This document shows positions 8,952 through 17,310 of a DNA stretch of 51,445 nucleotides, in pieces; position 1 is the stretch's first letter; every line of letters begins with the position of its first letter. The position numbers and the translations under genes were made by a program. Source of the DNA: an uncultured Blastocatellia bacterium (GTDB lineage Bacteria > Acidobacteriota > Blastocatellia > HR10); NCBI GenBank assembly GCA_937934295.1, contig CALHAI010000012.1, positions 1 to 51,445 on the forward strand, written 5' to 3'. The notes beneath the pieces are model-generated. The model saw only the letters and a program-made list of their open reading frames with translations, was not told where the DNA came from and ran no database searches.

Positions 8952-10301
8952 ATGAGGATCCGAATGAAGGCCATCGCTCTTGCCGGAAGTCTTCTGATCG
9001 CGTCCGTCCTCGGCGCGACGGACAAACACTCCTCAGGTGCGGCGGATATCGCCTTCGTCCACGTGAACGTCATCCCGATGACGTCCGAGCGGGTCTTACA
9101 GGACCACACGGTCCTCGTTCGAGGAGATCGTATTGTCGAGATCGGTCCGAGCACGCGGGTGAGGGTTCCCGAAGGGGCCGTGCGGATCGAAGGGCACGGG
9201 AACTATCTGCTGCCGGGCTTAGGGGAGATGCACGGACACATCCCTCCGCCGCAAGCGCCATCGGAGTATCTCGAAGCCGTCTTGTTCCTGTATCTCTCCA
9301 ATGGCATCACGACGGTGCGCGGGATGCTTGGCGCGCCCGGGCAGTTAGAACTGCGCGAGAGGGCGAATCGGGGAGAACTCCTCTCACCAACGCTCTATCT
9401 GGCCGGGCCGAGTTTCAGCGATGCTTCGATCAATTCGCCGGAGGAGGCCATCGCGCGCGTGCGCGAGCAGAAGCAGCAGGGGTGGGATCTGTTGAAAATC
9501 CATCCCGGGCTCACGCGCGAGGAATATGACGCCATGGCCCGGACGGCTCGCGAAGTGGGCATGCGATGGGTCGGGCACGTCCCGGCGGCCGTCGGCATCG
9601 TGCACGCGTTGGAGATGGGACAAGAGACGATTGATCACCTGGATGGTTACATTGAGTACCTGGAAGGGGATAAGGGACCGCTCGATCGGGCTAAGCTCGA
9701 GGATATCGTTCGGCGAACCCGAGAGGCGGGCGCGTGGGTCGTCCCGACAATGGCCCTTTGGGAGGTCTTGATCGGCGCGCGCACTCTGGAGACGCTGCTC
9801 GCCTATCCGGAGCTGCGCTATATGCCGCCGCAGATGGTCGAGAATTGGACCCGGGCACATCGCGCGCGATTAGAGAGTCCGAATTACAATCGAGAGCGAG
9901 CCGAGCGGATCGCTGCGAATCGAAAGGAGATCCTGCGGGCGCTGCATCGAGGGGGTGTGCGCATCCTCTTTGGAACCGACGCGCCGCAGCAATTCAGTGT
10001 TCCCGGCTTCTCCATCCATCGCGAGATCCCTGTGCTGCTTGAGTGCGGGCTGACGCCCTATGAGATCCTGAAGACGGCGACGCGTCATGTGGGCGAATAT
10101 TTCCGGCACAAGGATCGTTTCGGGACGATCGAGGTCGGCGCGCGCGCCGATCTGATTCTGGTCAAGGGGAATCCGCTCTCGAACGCGGAGAACCTGAAGC
10201 ATCTGGCGGGCGTCATGGTGCGCGGGCGGTGGCTCCCGGAGAAAGAGATCCAAGAACGGCTCGAGCGCATCGCCGTGCGCCATCGTCCGACAACGCCGTG
10301 A
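8952..10301 (+). CDS. Exported amidohydrolase (imidazolonepropionase/prolidase-like)
   Basis: This metal-dependent hydrolase of the amidohydrolase superfamily acts on C-N bonds of cyclic amides or Xaa-Pro-type dipeptides. The ATG at 8952 follows GGGGGAGGAG closely; an upstream ATG at 8850 adds an unlikely leader. The 449-residue protein starts with a signal peptide (KAIALAGSLLIASVLGA). The barrel metal ligands are visible as H94-G-H96, K182 (LLKIHPG, the position that is carbamylated in binuclear members), H209 (WVGHVP), H229 (IDHLDGY) and D343 (FGTDAP). The closing beta-sandwich contains GTIEVGARADLILVKGNPL. It lies 135 bases after the serine hydrolase and may be co-expressed with it. The exact substrate cannot be read; prolidase-like or carboxypeptidase-like activity is plausible. 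Confidence 0.9.
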   Translation: MRIRMKAIALAGSLLIASVLGATDKHSSGAADIAFVHVNVIPMTSERVLQDHTVLVRGDRIVEIGPSTRVRVPEGAVRIEGHGNYLLPGLGEMHGHIPPPQAPSEYLEAVLFLYLSNGITTVRGMLGAPGQLELRERANRGELLSPTLYLAGPSFSDASINSPEEAIARVREQKQQGWDLLKIHPGLTREEYDAMARTAREVGMRWVGHVPAAVGIVHALEMGQETIDHLDGYIEYLEGDKGPLDRAKLEDIVRRTREAGAWVVPTMALWEVLIGARTLETLLAYPELRYMPPQMVENWTRAHRARLESPNYNRERAERIAANRKEILRALHRGGVRILFGTDAPQQFSVPGFSIHREIPVLLECGLTPYEILKTATRHVGEYFRHKDRFGTIEVGARADLILVKGNPLSNAENLKHLAGVMVRGRWLPEKEIQERLERIAVRHRPTTP

Positions 10302-10703
10302 AGCGGCAGCCTACGGTTGACGCTCGTCGTCTTGGCGCTCACGAGCCTCGTGATCGCTGCCGTTCTCAAAGAGGGGGTATTGCCTTCCATCCGGGCCGAG
10401 GGCGTCTGGCTCTTGTCGTCTACGACGAGGACTCGTTCATCGTACGGCTGGTGTCTCCCCTTGGTCCGGTGGTGGAGGCGGTGTCCGAACGCGCGCTCTT
10501 GGGATCCCCTTTCCGGCAATGGATCGGCTCGATATATTAGGATGCGGAGTGGGCAACTGCTGGGCGCCCCACGATGGGCCTGCTCTTCCTTCACCTGACC
10601 GATTCCGTCGCGGTCATGCTCATCTGGCGGTGTGGATTTTCGAGCGGAAGGACATTGGCCCGGGCCTCGAAAGATGAGCTCCTTCTCGCTCGGAGAGAAG
10701 CGC
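10302..10703. other. Non-coding or decayed stretch upstream of rlmD
   Basis: No complete recognisable gene lies in these 402 bases. One frame from a TTG at 10317 gives a hydrophobic start (TLVVLALTSLVIAAVLKEG). A second frame (to the stop at 10538-10540) gives LALVVYDEDSFIVRLVSPLG and ends in FRQWIGSIY. Together they could be a membrane-anchored small protein broken by a frameshift, or chance. A TATATT at 10532-10537 might be a -10 for rlmD, but no good -35 accompanies it. Confidence 0.25.
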
Positions 10704-11873
10704 ATGATCGAGGTCACCATCGAGCGCATGGTCTACGGCGGCGAGGGTTTGGCGCGCCATGAGGGACGAGTCCTGTTCATCCCATATGCTGCGCCGGGAG
10801 ATCGGGCGCTCGTGGAGATCGTCGAAGAGCGCGCCGATTTCGCGCGGGCGCGGATCGTGCGACTGATGGCGGCTTCGCCCGATCGGCGCGATCCACCTTG
10901 CCCGTACTACGGGATGTGCGGCGGCTGTCAACTCCAACATCTTCAGTATGCCGCGCAACAGCGGGCCAAGGTGGAGTTCGTTCGAGAATCGCTCGGGCGT
11001 ATCGGCGGCATCACCTGGACCGATGCGCTCCCCATCGTCGCTTCTGAGGAGTTCTCCTATCGGCTTCGCGCGCAGTTGAAGGTGCGCGTCTCAGAAGGAC
11101 GCGTGGAGATCGGATACTATTGGCCGGCATCGCATGAGGTATGCCCGATCGCGGAGTGTCCGCTGCTCAGCCCCGAGCTGAACACCGCTCTGCGACGACT
11201 GCAGCGCGAAGCGCCCGAGCGCTTCTCGGAGATACGCGCGCTTGATCTGGCTCAAGGTGAGGATGGACGCGTTGCCATTCATCCTATGGGCGAGCGAACG
11301 ACGGTCTCTTGGTCGGTGGGCGCTTTCACCTACACATTTGATGCGCGCACGTTCTTTCAGGCGAATCGATTTCTGCTCGCGGACCTCGTGCGCCTGGTCA
11401 CGGAGGGGGAGGAAGGGGAACGGGCGCTCGATCTCTTCTGCGGCGTGGGCTTCTTCACGCTGCCGCTTGGGCGGCGCTTCGCGGAGGTCATCGGCGTGGA
11501 GAGCGATTGGCGTGCTGTATGGTTCGCACGTCGAAACGCGCGTGAGCATGGACTGAGAAACTGTCGGTTTGAGCACGAGCGCGCTGAGACTTGGCTTGTG
11601 CGGAACGGAGGGCGGCTGAGGCCGGTAGACCTCGTCGTGCTCGATCCTCCGCGGGCAGGGCTCTCGCGCACGCTCATTCGCGCGCTCGGGCGCGTGGCGC
11701 CCGAACAGATCACCTACGTCTCTTGCCATCCGGCGGCGCTCGCGCGGGATCTGACGCTCTTGCTCGCCGGCGGCTATGCGATCTCTTCGATCGTGGTGCT
11801 CGATCTCTTCCCACAGACGTTTCACGTCGAGACGATCGTGAAGCTCCGCCGCACGATGACGGCGTTCTCTTGA
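10704..11873 (+). CDS. rlmD: 23S rRNA (uracil-5-)-methyltransferase, RlmD/TrmA family
   Basis: This S-adenosylmethionine-dependent RNA m5U methyltransferase carries an iron-sulfur cluster. The chosen ATG at 10704 has GGAG eight bases upstream and places the TRAM domain (residues 1-55, VTIERMVYGGEGLARHEGRV) at the N-terminus; ATGs at 10632 and 10674 add unlikely leaders. In the 389-residue product the cluster cysteines are C66, C72, C75 (CPYYGMCGGC) and C147. The SAM-binding loop is ALDLFCGVGFF (241-251), followed by VLDPPRAGLS (312-321), and the catalytic cysteine is C341 in YVSCHPAALARD. In Gram-negative bacteria this family includes RlmD (U1939), RlmC and TrmA, and outside proteobacteria one enzyme often covers two sites. 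The family is certain; the exact target base is inferred. Confidence 0.9.
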   Translation: MIEVTIERMVYGGEGLARHEGRVLFIPYAAPGDRALVEIVEERADFARARIVRLMAASPDRRDPPCPYYGMCGGCQLQHLQYAAQQRAKVEFVRESLGRIGGITWTDALPIVASEEFSYRLRAQLKVRVSEGRVEIGYYWPASHEVCPIAECPLLSPELNTALRRLQREAPERFSEIRALDLAQGEDGRVAIHPMGERTTVSWSVGAFTYTFDARTFFQANRFLLADLVRLVTEGEEGERALDLFCGVGFFTLPLGRRFAEVIGVESDWRAVWFARRNAREHGLRNCRFEHERAETWLVRNGGRLRPVDLVVLDPPRAGLSRTLIRALGRVAPEQITYVSCHPAALARDLTLLLAGGYAISSIVVLDLFPQTFHVETIVKLRRTMTAFS

Positions 11874-11899
11874 CGCTTCGCGCATCTCAGCGACATAAT
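11870..11899 (+). promoter_or_regulatory. Predicted serA promoter overlapping the rlmD stop codon
   Basis: TTGACG (11870-11875) and CATAAT (11894-11899) are 18 bases apart. The TGA inside the -35 box (11871-11873) is the rlmD stop codon. The transcript would start about 30 bases before the serA ATG. Confidence 0.55.
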
Positions 11900-11932
11900 G
11901 CCGCCGAGACGGCGAACTCGGAGGACGCGAGC

Positions 11933-13516
11933 ATGAACATTCTCATCGCGGAGCCAATCGCTCCGTCTGGGATTGAGATCTTGAAAGACGCCGGATGGAA
12001 CGTGGACGTGCGTTCGGCACTGACGCCGGCGGAGGTGGAGGCGATCATCGGGGACTACGATGCCGTGATCGTTCGCAGTCAAACGCGGCTGACGGCGCGC
12101 GCGATTCGCGCGGCAAAGCGCTTGAAGGTGATCGGGCGCGCGGGCGCTGGCGTGGACAATATCGATCTGGAAGCGGCGACGGCCCAAGGCATCCTCGTGC
12201 TGAACACGCCGGGGGGCAACAGCGTGAGCGTCGCCGAACACACGTTCGGATTGATCCTCTGCCTCATGCGACATATCGTGGCGGCCCATGAGTCGGTGAA
12301 GCGCGGGGAATGGGAGCGACGGCTGTTCCTCGGGCGCGAGCTGAAGGGCAAGACGCTCGGCCTCATCGGGCTCGGGAAGGTCGGACAGGAAGTGGCCAAG
12401 CGCGCCAAGGCTTTTGACATGACGGTGATCGCTCACGACCCCTTCATCGCGGAGCGGATCGCGCAAGACTTGGATGTGCGGCTCGTTCCTCTTGAAGAAC
12501 TGCTTGCGACCTCCGACGTCATCTCGCTTCATGCCTCGCTCACGCGCGCGACGCGGGAGATGATCGGTCGGGAAGCGATCGCGCGGATGAAGCCTGGGGT
12601 GATCCTCATCAACACGGCGCGCGGCGAGTTGGTGGATGAAGAGGCGCTGCTCGAAGGCCTCGATTCGGGTCGGATCGCCGAAGTGGGTCTGGATGTCTTC
12701 GCTGAAGAACCCCCGCGAAATCGTCGGCTCCTCGAGCACCCGCGCGTGCTGGCGACCCCTCATGTTGGGGCTTCGACGATCGAGGCGCAGGAGCAGGTCG
12801 GCTTGGAGATCGCCCTTCGGGTGAGAGAGTACTTGCAATCGGGCGTCATTCGAAACGCTGTGAATTTCCCCGCGTTGCTGCCCGAAGAGCGGCATCGGCT
12901 GGCGCCCTTCCTCGAGCTGGGGGAGAAACTCGGCGCCTTCATCGCCCAGATCGCGCGCGTGCGCCCGAGCGCGATCGGTATTCGGTACTACGGTGAGTTG
13001 AATCACGTCAACGTCTATCCCATCTCGAACGCCATCCTTTGCGGTGTCCTGCGGCAGATGCTCGATGAGGAGGTGAACCTCATCAACGCGCGGACGAAGG
13101 CCGAGGAACGCGACATCGAGGTCATCGAGACGCGAAGCAGCCGCGTGCGCAGTTATGCGAATCTCATCAGCGTGCAACTGCGCGATGCCGAGGGGCATGT
13201 GGATTGGGTCGAGGGGGCAGTCCTGCATCACGGGAATTTGCGGCTCGTCTCCATTGACGGCGTGAGTTTGGAGATTCCGCTGGCGTCTCATATGGTGCTC
13301 GTCCGCAATGAGGACGTGCCGGGAGTCATCGGGCGCATCGGGACGATCTTGGGCGAAGCACGCGTGAATATTGGGAATTTCGCGTTGGCGCGCGGCGGCG
13401 TGGAGGCCATGGCCATCGGCGTGCTCACCGTGGATTCGCCCGTCTCAGACGATGTGCTCGCTGAGATTCGGCGCATCCCGGCCATCCGCGATGTGCGCGT
13501 TATCGTCTTACCTTGA
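11933..13516 (+). CDS. serA: D-3-phosphoglycerate dehydrogenase
   Basis: This enzyme oxidises 3-phosphoglycerate to 3-phosphohydroxypyruvate with NAD, the first step of serine synthesis in the cytoplasm. The ATG at 11933 follows GGAGG by eight bases; the open frame runs far upstream inside rlmD but that part is a shadow. The 527-residue product is the long SerA type. A substrate domain contains RAGAGVDNID (69-78). The NAD-binding domain has GLGKVG (146-151). Catalytic residues are R230 (NTARGELVDE), E259 (FAEEP) and H277 (TPHVGAST). An allosteric-substrate-binding domain (about 320-440) is followed by a C-terminal ACT domain (about 450-527), where serine typically inhibits the family. No other serine gene is adjacent. 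Confidence 0.96.
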   Translation: MNILIAEPIAPSGIEILKDAGWNVDVRSALTPAEVEAIIGDYDAVIVRSQTRLTARAIRAAKRLKVIGRAGAGVDNIDLEAATAQGILVLNTPGGNSVSVAEHTFGLILCLMRHIVAAHESVKRGEWERRLFLGRELKGKTLGLIGLGKVGQEVAKRAKAFDMTVIAHDPFIAERIAQDLDVRLVPLEELLATSDVISLHASLTRATREMIGREAIARMKPGVILINTARGELVDEEALLEGLDSGRIAEVGLDVFAEEPPRNRRLLEHPRVLATPHVGASTIEAQEQVGLEIALRVREYLQSGVIRNAVNFPALLPEERHRLAPFLELGEKLGAFIAQIARVRPSAIGIRYYGELNHVNVYPISNAILCGVLRQMLDEEVNLINARTKAEERDIEVIETRSSRVRSYANLISVQLRDAEGHVDWVEGAVLHHGNLRLVSIDGVSLEIPLASHMVLVRNEDVPGVIGRIGTILGEARVNIGNFALARGGVEAMAIGVLTVDSPVSDDVLAEIRRIPAIRDVRVIVLP

Positions 13517-13537
13517 GAGGCTCGATCAAAGGGGGAG

Positions 13538-14812
13538 ATGGAAATCGCGCTCACCATCGGCTTCGTCGGGTTACTCGTCTTCTTGGCCCATCTCTTCGCC
13601 GCCCTCTTTGAGCGCACGCGCATCCCGGACGTCCTGCCGCTTGTCATCCTCGGCCTCCTTATCGGTCCGGGCTTGAAGCTGATCACGCCGGAAGCCTTTG
13701 GCAAAGTCGGTCCTGTCTTCACGACGGTCTCGCTCATCATCATCCTCTTTCAAAGCGGGCTGGGGTTGCACCTGGCGACGCTTCGCGAATCGCTCTTGCC
13801 GGGGATTCGTCTCACGGTCTTGAACTTCATCGGGACCATGCTCGTCACAGCGGCGATCGCTGTCCTCGGGTTGCGGATGTCTCTGCTCGAAGGGCTGCTG
13901 TTGGGAGCCATCATCGGGGGCACCTCGTCAGCCATCGTCATCCCGCTGGTCCGGCACCTCCCGGTGCGCGTGGAGACGCGCGCCATCCTCCTCCTGGAAG
14001 CTACGTTCAGCGACGTGCTCTGCATCGTCACGGCGCTCGCGCTCATTCAGGCCGCTCGGTATCACGAACTGAGGCCCACGCTGATGTTGGGGCAACTCAT
14101 CGCTTCGTTCCTCGTTGCGGCCATCATCGGAGCGCTCGCCGCCTTCTTCTGGTCGGCCACTTTGCAGCGCGTGCGGCACCTGGAGAACAGCATGTTCCTG
14201 ACCCCGGCCTTCGTCTTCGTCATCTTCAGCATCGCCGAGCTGTTGGGATACAGCGGGGCGATCGCCGCGCTGGCGTTTGGGATCGTGCTGGGGAACATTC
14301 AAAGCTTCTCGCTCTTGGCGTTGCGAGACCTCTTGCGCGGGCAGGCGGTTCAGCTCACCCAGGCGGAGGAAGCCTTCTTCTCGGAGATCGTCTTCCTCTT
14401 GAAGACGTTCTTCTTCGTCTACATCGGATTGTCCATCCGCGTGGCGAACATCAAGCTCTTCGCGATCGGATTGGGGATCGTGGTTGCGCTCGTCCTCATG
14501 CGCATCCCCGTGGTATGGAGCGCCTTGGGGAAGATCGCGCGGGGATTGGACGGCGCGCTCGCCGCCGTCATGATCCCAAAGGGGTTGGCGGCAGCGGTGC
14601 TCGCGTCACTGCCGCTGCAGGCGGGAGTGCGACAGGGGGCCATCATCCAAGACATCGTCTATGCCGTGATCCTCTGGAGCATCGTGGGGACGGCACTCCT
14701 CACCGTCCTTATTGAGAAACGTATCCTCTGGCGATCATATGCGCGCTTCTTCCCGGCGGAAGAAGGCGAGGGCTCACTTCCGGCGAATGCCCGCCAGGAG
14801 GGGGACGGATGA
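13538..14812 (+). CDS. Cation:proton antiporter (Kef/CPA2 type)
   Basis: This polytopic inner-membrane antiporter exchanges Na+ or K+ for H+. The 424-residue product has about 12 hydrophobic segments and the family opening (LVFLAHLFAALFERTRIPDVLPLVILGLLIGPG). It also has GGTSSAIVIPLVRHL and the acidic EATFSDVL segment that corresponds to the ion-binding helix of CPA2 transporters. No C-terminal TrkA/RCK nucleotide-binding domain is present, so this is a plain exchanger rather than a KefB/C-like gated system. The ATG at 13538 sits almost directly after AAAGGGGGAG. It lies 21 bases after serA and overlaps the next gene by ATGA, which suggests a three-gene transcript. Ion specificity is unknown. 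Confidence 0.88.
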   Translation: MEIALTIGFVGLLVFLAHLFAALFERTRIPDVLPLVILGLLIGPGLKLITPEAFGKVGPVFTTVSLIIILFQSGLGLHLATLRESLLPGIRLTVLNFIGTMLVTAAIAVLGLRMSLLEGLLLGAIIGGTSSAIVIPLVRHLPVRVETRAILLLEATFSDVLCIVTALALIQAARYHELRPTLMLGQLIASFLVAAIIGALAAFFWSATLQRVRHLENSMFLTPAFVFVIFSIAELLGYSGAIAALAFGIVLGNIQSFSLLALRDLLRGQAVQLTQAEEAFFSEIVFLLKTFFFVYIGLSIRVANIKLFAIGLGIVVALVLMRIPVVWSALGKIARGLDGALAAVMIPKGLAAAVLASLPLQAGVRQGAIIQDIVYAVILWSIVGTALLTVLIEKRILWRSYARFFPAEEGEGSLPANARQEGDG

Positions 14813-15723
14813 GAACGTGGGTGATCTCCGGCGCTATAGCGCTGGTCCTTTCGGCCACATCGCCAGCCTGGGGATGGGGGGAGAAGGGCCATCGGATGGT
14901 CAATCGCCTGGCGGCGCGATCGCTTCCTCGCGACGTGCCACTCTTCTTTCGACGTGCCGTGTGGGAGTTGGAGTATCTCGGGTATGATCCCGATCGTTGG
15001 CGTTCTCCGACGGAGCCGGCATTGAGCGCTGCGAATGCTCCCGAACACTTCATGAACCTCGAGCACGTGGAGGGGAGGACGCTGCCTCCGGATCGGTTGC
15101 AATTCCTGCAGGGACTCGTCACACGCGAGATCGTTCGCGGTGATGTGACGCCAGCGCGCCTTGGCTTTCTGCCGTATCGCATCGTCGAGCTGACGGAACT
15201 CTTGCGCGGGCAATTCCGACTCTGGCGACACGCGCCGCGGCGCACGGCGCGCCAACGGGCCGAGCGCCATCAGATCGAGCAAAACATCCTCTTCATCGCC
15301 GGAGTGCTCGGTCACTTCGTCGCCGATGGTGCGCAGCCGCAGCATACGACGGTCCATTACGACGGATGGAACACGGCCGTTGCGCCAAACCCGCACGGCT
15401 ACACGACCGAGCGCGGGATTCATCTCCGGTTTGAAAATGACTTTGTGAACGAGGCCGTTACGGAGTCCGATGTACGACCGCTCCTGCGACGGCCGCGTCG
15501 GCTCGGTCCGCTTTTTGAGGAGACGATGCGATATCTGCGGGAATCGCATGCCCTCGTGGAGCGACTCTATGAGCTGGATCGTGAAGGGGGCTTCGTCCCG
15601 AGTTCGACGCACGCGGAAGCTCGGCGCTTCGTCGCTGAACGGTTGGCGGCTGCGGCGCACATGCTCGCCAGTCTCTGGTACACGGCATGGGTGGAGAGTC
15701 GCGGCGAACCGTCTCCGCCTTAG
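14809..15723 (+). CDS. Exported zinc-dependent S1/P1 nuclease-like (phospholipase C superfamily) protein
   Basis: This is a secreted zinc enzyme, probably a nuclease or phosphodiesterase. A signal peptide (about residues 1-22, ending ATSPAWG) precedes WGEKGHRMVN. In S1/P1 enzymes the mature N-terminal Trp and the following His bind zinc, and the same WGxxGH pattern is seen here. Further likely ligands are the His in EHFMNLE and the H/D/H set in GHFVADGAQPQHTTVHYDGWN. The 304-residue length fits the family. It overlaps the antiporter gene (ATGA, 14809-14812), implying translational coupling. It ends 12 bases from the convergent hyuB stop. Nuclease versus phospholipase activity cannot be separated by sequence here. 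Confidence 0.8.
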   Translation: MRTWVISGAIALVLSATSPAWGWGEKGHRMVNRLAARSLPRDVPLFFRRAVWELEYLGYDPDRWRSPTEPALSAANAPEHFMNLEHVEGRTLPPDRLQFLQGLVTREIVRGDVTPARLGFLPYRIVELTELLRGQFRLWRHAPRRTARQRAERHQIEQNILFIAGVLGHFVADGAQPQHTTVHYDGWNTAVAPNPHGYTTERGIHLRFENDFVNEAVTESDVRPLLRRPRRLGPLFEETMRYLRESHALVERLYELDREGGFVPSSTHAEARRFVAERLAAAAHMLASLWYTAWVESRGEPSPP

Positions 15724-15735
15724 CTTCCGGCGCGC

Positions 15736-17310
15736 TCACCGCTCTGAAGGAGGTCCCCATCCCCCTCCGCCAGGGGTTCGAATGGAGATCACGTCACCCT
15801 TCTTCACGCGGAGATTCACCTTTCCGGGCAGTCGGCGTTCGACGCCGTCGGAGATCAGGATGTTCTCGCCCGGTCGCCCAGGCTCGCCGCCGTGAAGTCC
15901 GTAGGGAGCGAATCGTCGCCGTTCGGAGAGGATGGCGACATCCGCGTCGGTGAGGAATTCGATCTCACGAATGATCCCATCCCCGCCGCGATGGCGACCA
16001 CGCCCGCCGGAGCCCACGCGCAAGCCGTAGCGACGGACGCGCACGGGCAAAGCGTATTCGAGCGCTTCGATAGGGGTATTGAGCGAATTCGTCATATGCG
16101 TGTGCACGCCGCTGTCGCCGTCGCCCTGTGGGCTCGCCCCCATTCCTCCGGCGATCGTCTCATAGTAGGCGAACGGAGCACCCGTGCGCGGATCAACCCC
16201 CCCGAGCGTGAGGTTGTTCATCGTGCCACTGCTGGCGGCGGGGATGACATCGGGTAAGGCCGGCGCCAGAGCTTTCAGCAGCACATCCACCAACCGTTGT
16301 GAGGTCTCGACGTTGCCCGCTGCGACCGGAGCGGGGAAGACGGCATTCACGACCGTCCCCTCCGGCGCGATGACCGTGATGGGCGCCAGGACCCCGGCAT
16401 TCGCCGGGATGTCGCCGCCGGTGATCGCTCGAAAGACGTAGTACACCGCCGAGAGCGTGATGGCATATACGGCGTTGACGTTCCCCCGCGTTTGTGGAGC
16501 CGAACCGGTGAAATCTACCGTGGCCGAGTCTCCGCGAATACGGATCGTGACGCGAATCCGCACGGGTGCATCGATGATCCCGTCATCATCCAGGTAGTCT
16601 TCGGCCGTGTAGTCGCCGTCGGGGATCGCCGCCAGGCGCGCGCGCACCATCCGTTCCGCATAGGCATGGAGCTCGTGCATGTAGACGGCGACTTCCTCAA
16701 CGCCGTATTTCGCCACCATCTCGCGCAGTCGCCTCTCGCCCGTGCGATTGGCCGCCAGTTGCGCCGTGAGATCGCCCTCGCGTTCGACCGGCGTCCGCAC
16801 GTTGGCCAGGATCAGGCGCATGACCGACATGTTGAGCCGCCCGCGCTCGTAGAGTTTGATCGGTGGGATGCGCAAGCCCTCTTGGAAGATCTCGGTCGAA
16901 AGCGGCATGGAACCGGCGGACATGCCGCCGATGTCGGCATGGTGCGCCCGATTAGCGACGTAGAAGAAGGGGCGTCCCGCGATGTGGACGGCTGATACGA
17001 GCGTCACATCGGGCAGGTGCGTCCCCCCCTCATACGGGTCGTTGAGCGCGACCACATCGCCGGGTTCGAGCGTGACGGCCTCGATAGCCTTCCGCACCGA
17101 CATCGGCATCGAGCCAAGATGAACCGGCATGTGATCCCCCTGAGCGACCAGACGTCCCTCGCCGTCGAAGAGGGCGCACGAGTAGTCGCGCCGCTCTTTG
17201 ATGTTGGGCGAGAAGGCCGTGCGCCGCAGCGTGACGCCCATCTCCTCGGCGATCGAGATGAAGAGCGATTTGAAGATCTCCAGTTTGATCGGATCGAAGG
17301 CCATCCTCAT
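15736..17310 (-). CDS. hyuB: Hydantoinase/oxoprolinase subunit B (HyuB)
   Basis: This is the partner subunit of an ATP-dependent ring-opening amidohydrolase (N-methylhydantoinase or 5-oxoprolinase class), acting in the cytoplasm. The 524-residue protein begins DPIKLEIFKSLFISIAEEMG. It has the Hydantoinase_B landmarks RRDYSCALFDGEGRLVAQGDHMPVHLGSMP, NDPYEGGTHLPD, GNVETSQRLVD, SPQGDGDSGVHTHMTNS and a C-terminal GGGGWG. Its start overlaps the hyuA stop by ATGA (17307-17310), so the subunits are translationally coupled. A second ATG two codons in (17304) is possible. It is the last gene of a leftward run that begins with an M14-type peptidase. The substrate may be 5-oxoproline, hydantoins or related cyclic amides; related acetone or acetophenone carboxylase subunits are a less likely alternative. 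Confidence 0.93.
   Translation of the reverse strand: MRMAFDPIKLEIFKSLFISIAEEMGVTLRRTAFSPNIKERRDYSCALFDGEGRLVAQGDHMPVHLGSMPMSVRKAIEAVTLEPGDVVALNDPYEGGTHLPDVTLVSAVHIAGRPFFYVANRAHHADIGGMSAGSMPLSTEIFQEGLRIPPIKLYERGRLNMSVMRLILANVRTPVEREGDLTAQLAANRTGERRLREMVAKYGVEEVAVYMHELHAYAERMVRARLAAIPDGDYTAEDYLDDDGIIDAPVRIRVTIRIRGDSATVDFTGSAPQTRGNVNAVYAITLSAVYYVFRAITGGDIPANAGVLAPITVIAPEGTVVNAVFPAPVAAGNVETSQRLVDVLLKALAPALPDVIPAASSGTMNNLTLGGVDPRTGAPFAYYETIAGGMGASPQGDGDSGVHTHMTNSLNTPIEALEYALPVRVRRYGLRVGSGGRGRHRGGDGIIREIEFLTDADVAILSERRRFAPYGLHGGEPGRPGENILISDGVERRLPGKVNLRVKKGDVISIRTPGGGGWGPPSER

Noticed and set aside
11591..11932. N-terminal extension of serA inside rlmD
   Set aside because: The SerA family starts at the ATG at 11933, which has its own ribosome binding site and promoter.
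15760..15790. tRNA-like T-loop (GGGTTCGAAT)
   Set aside because: It lies inside hyuB and has no complementary T-stem or acceptor stem.
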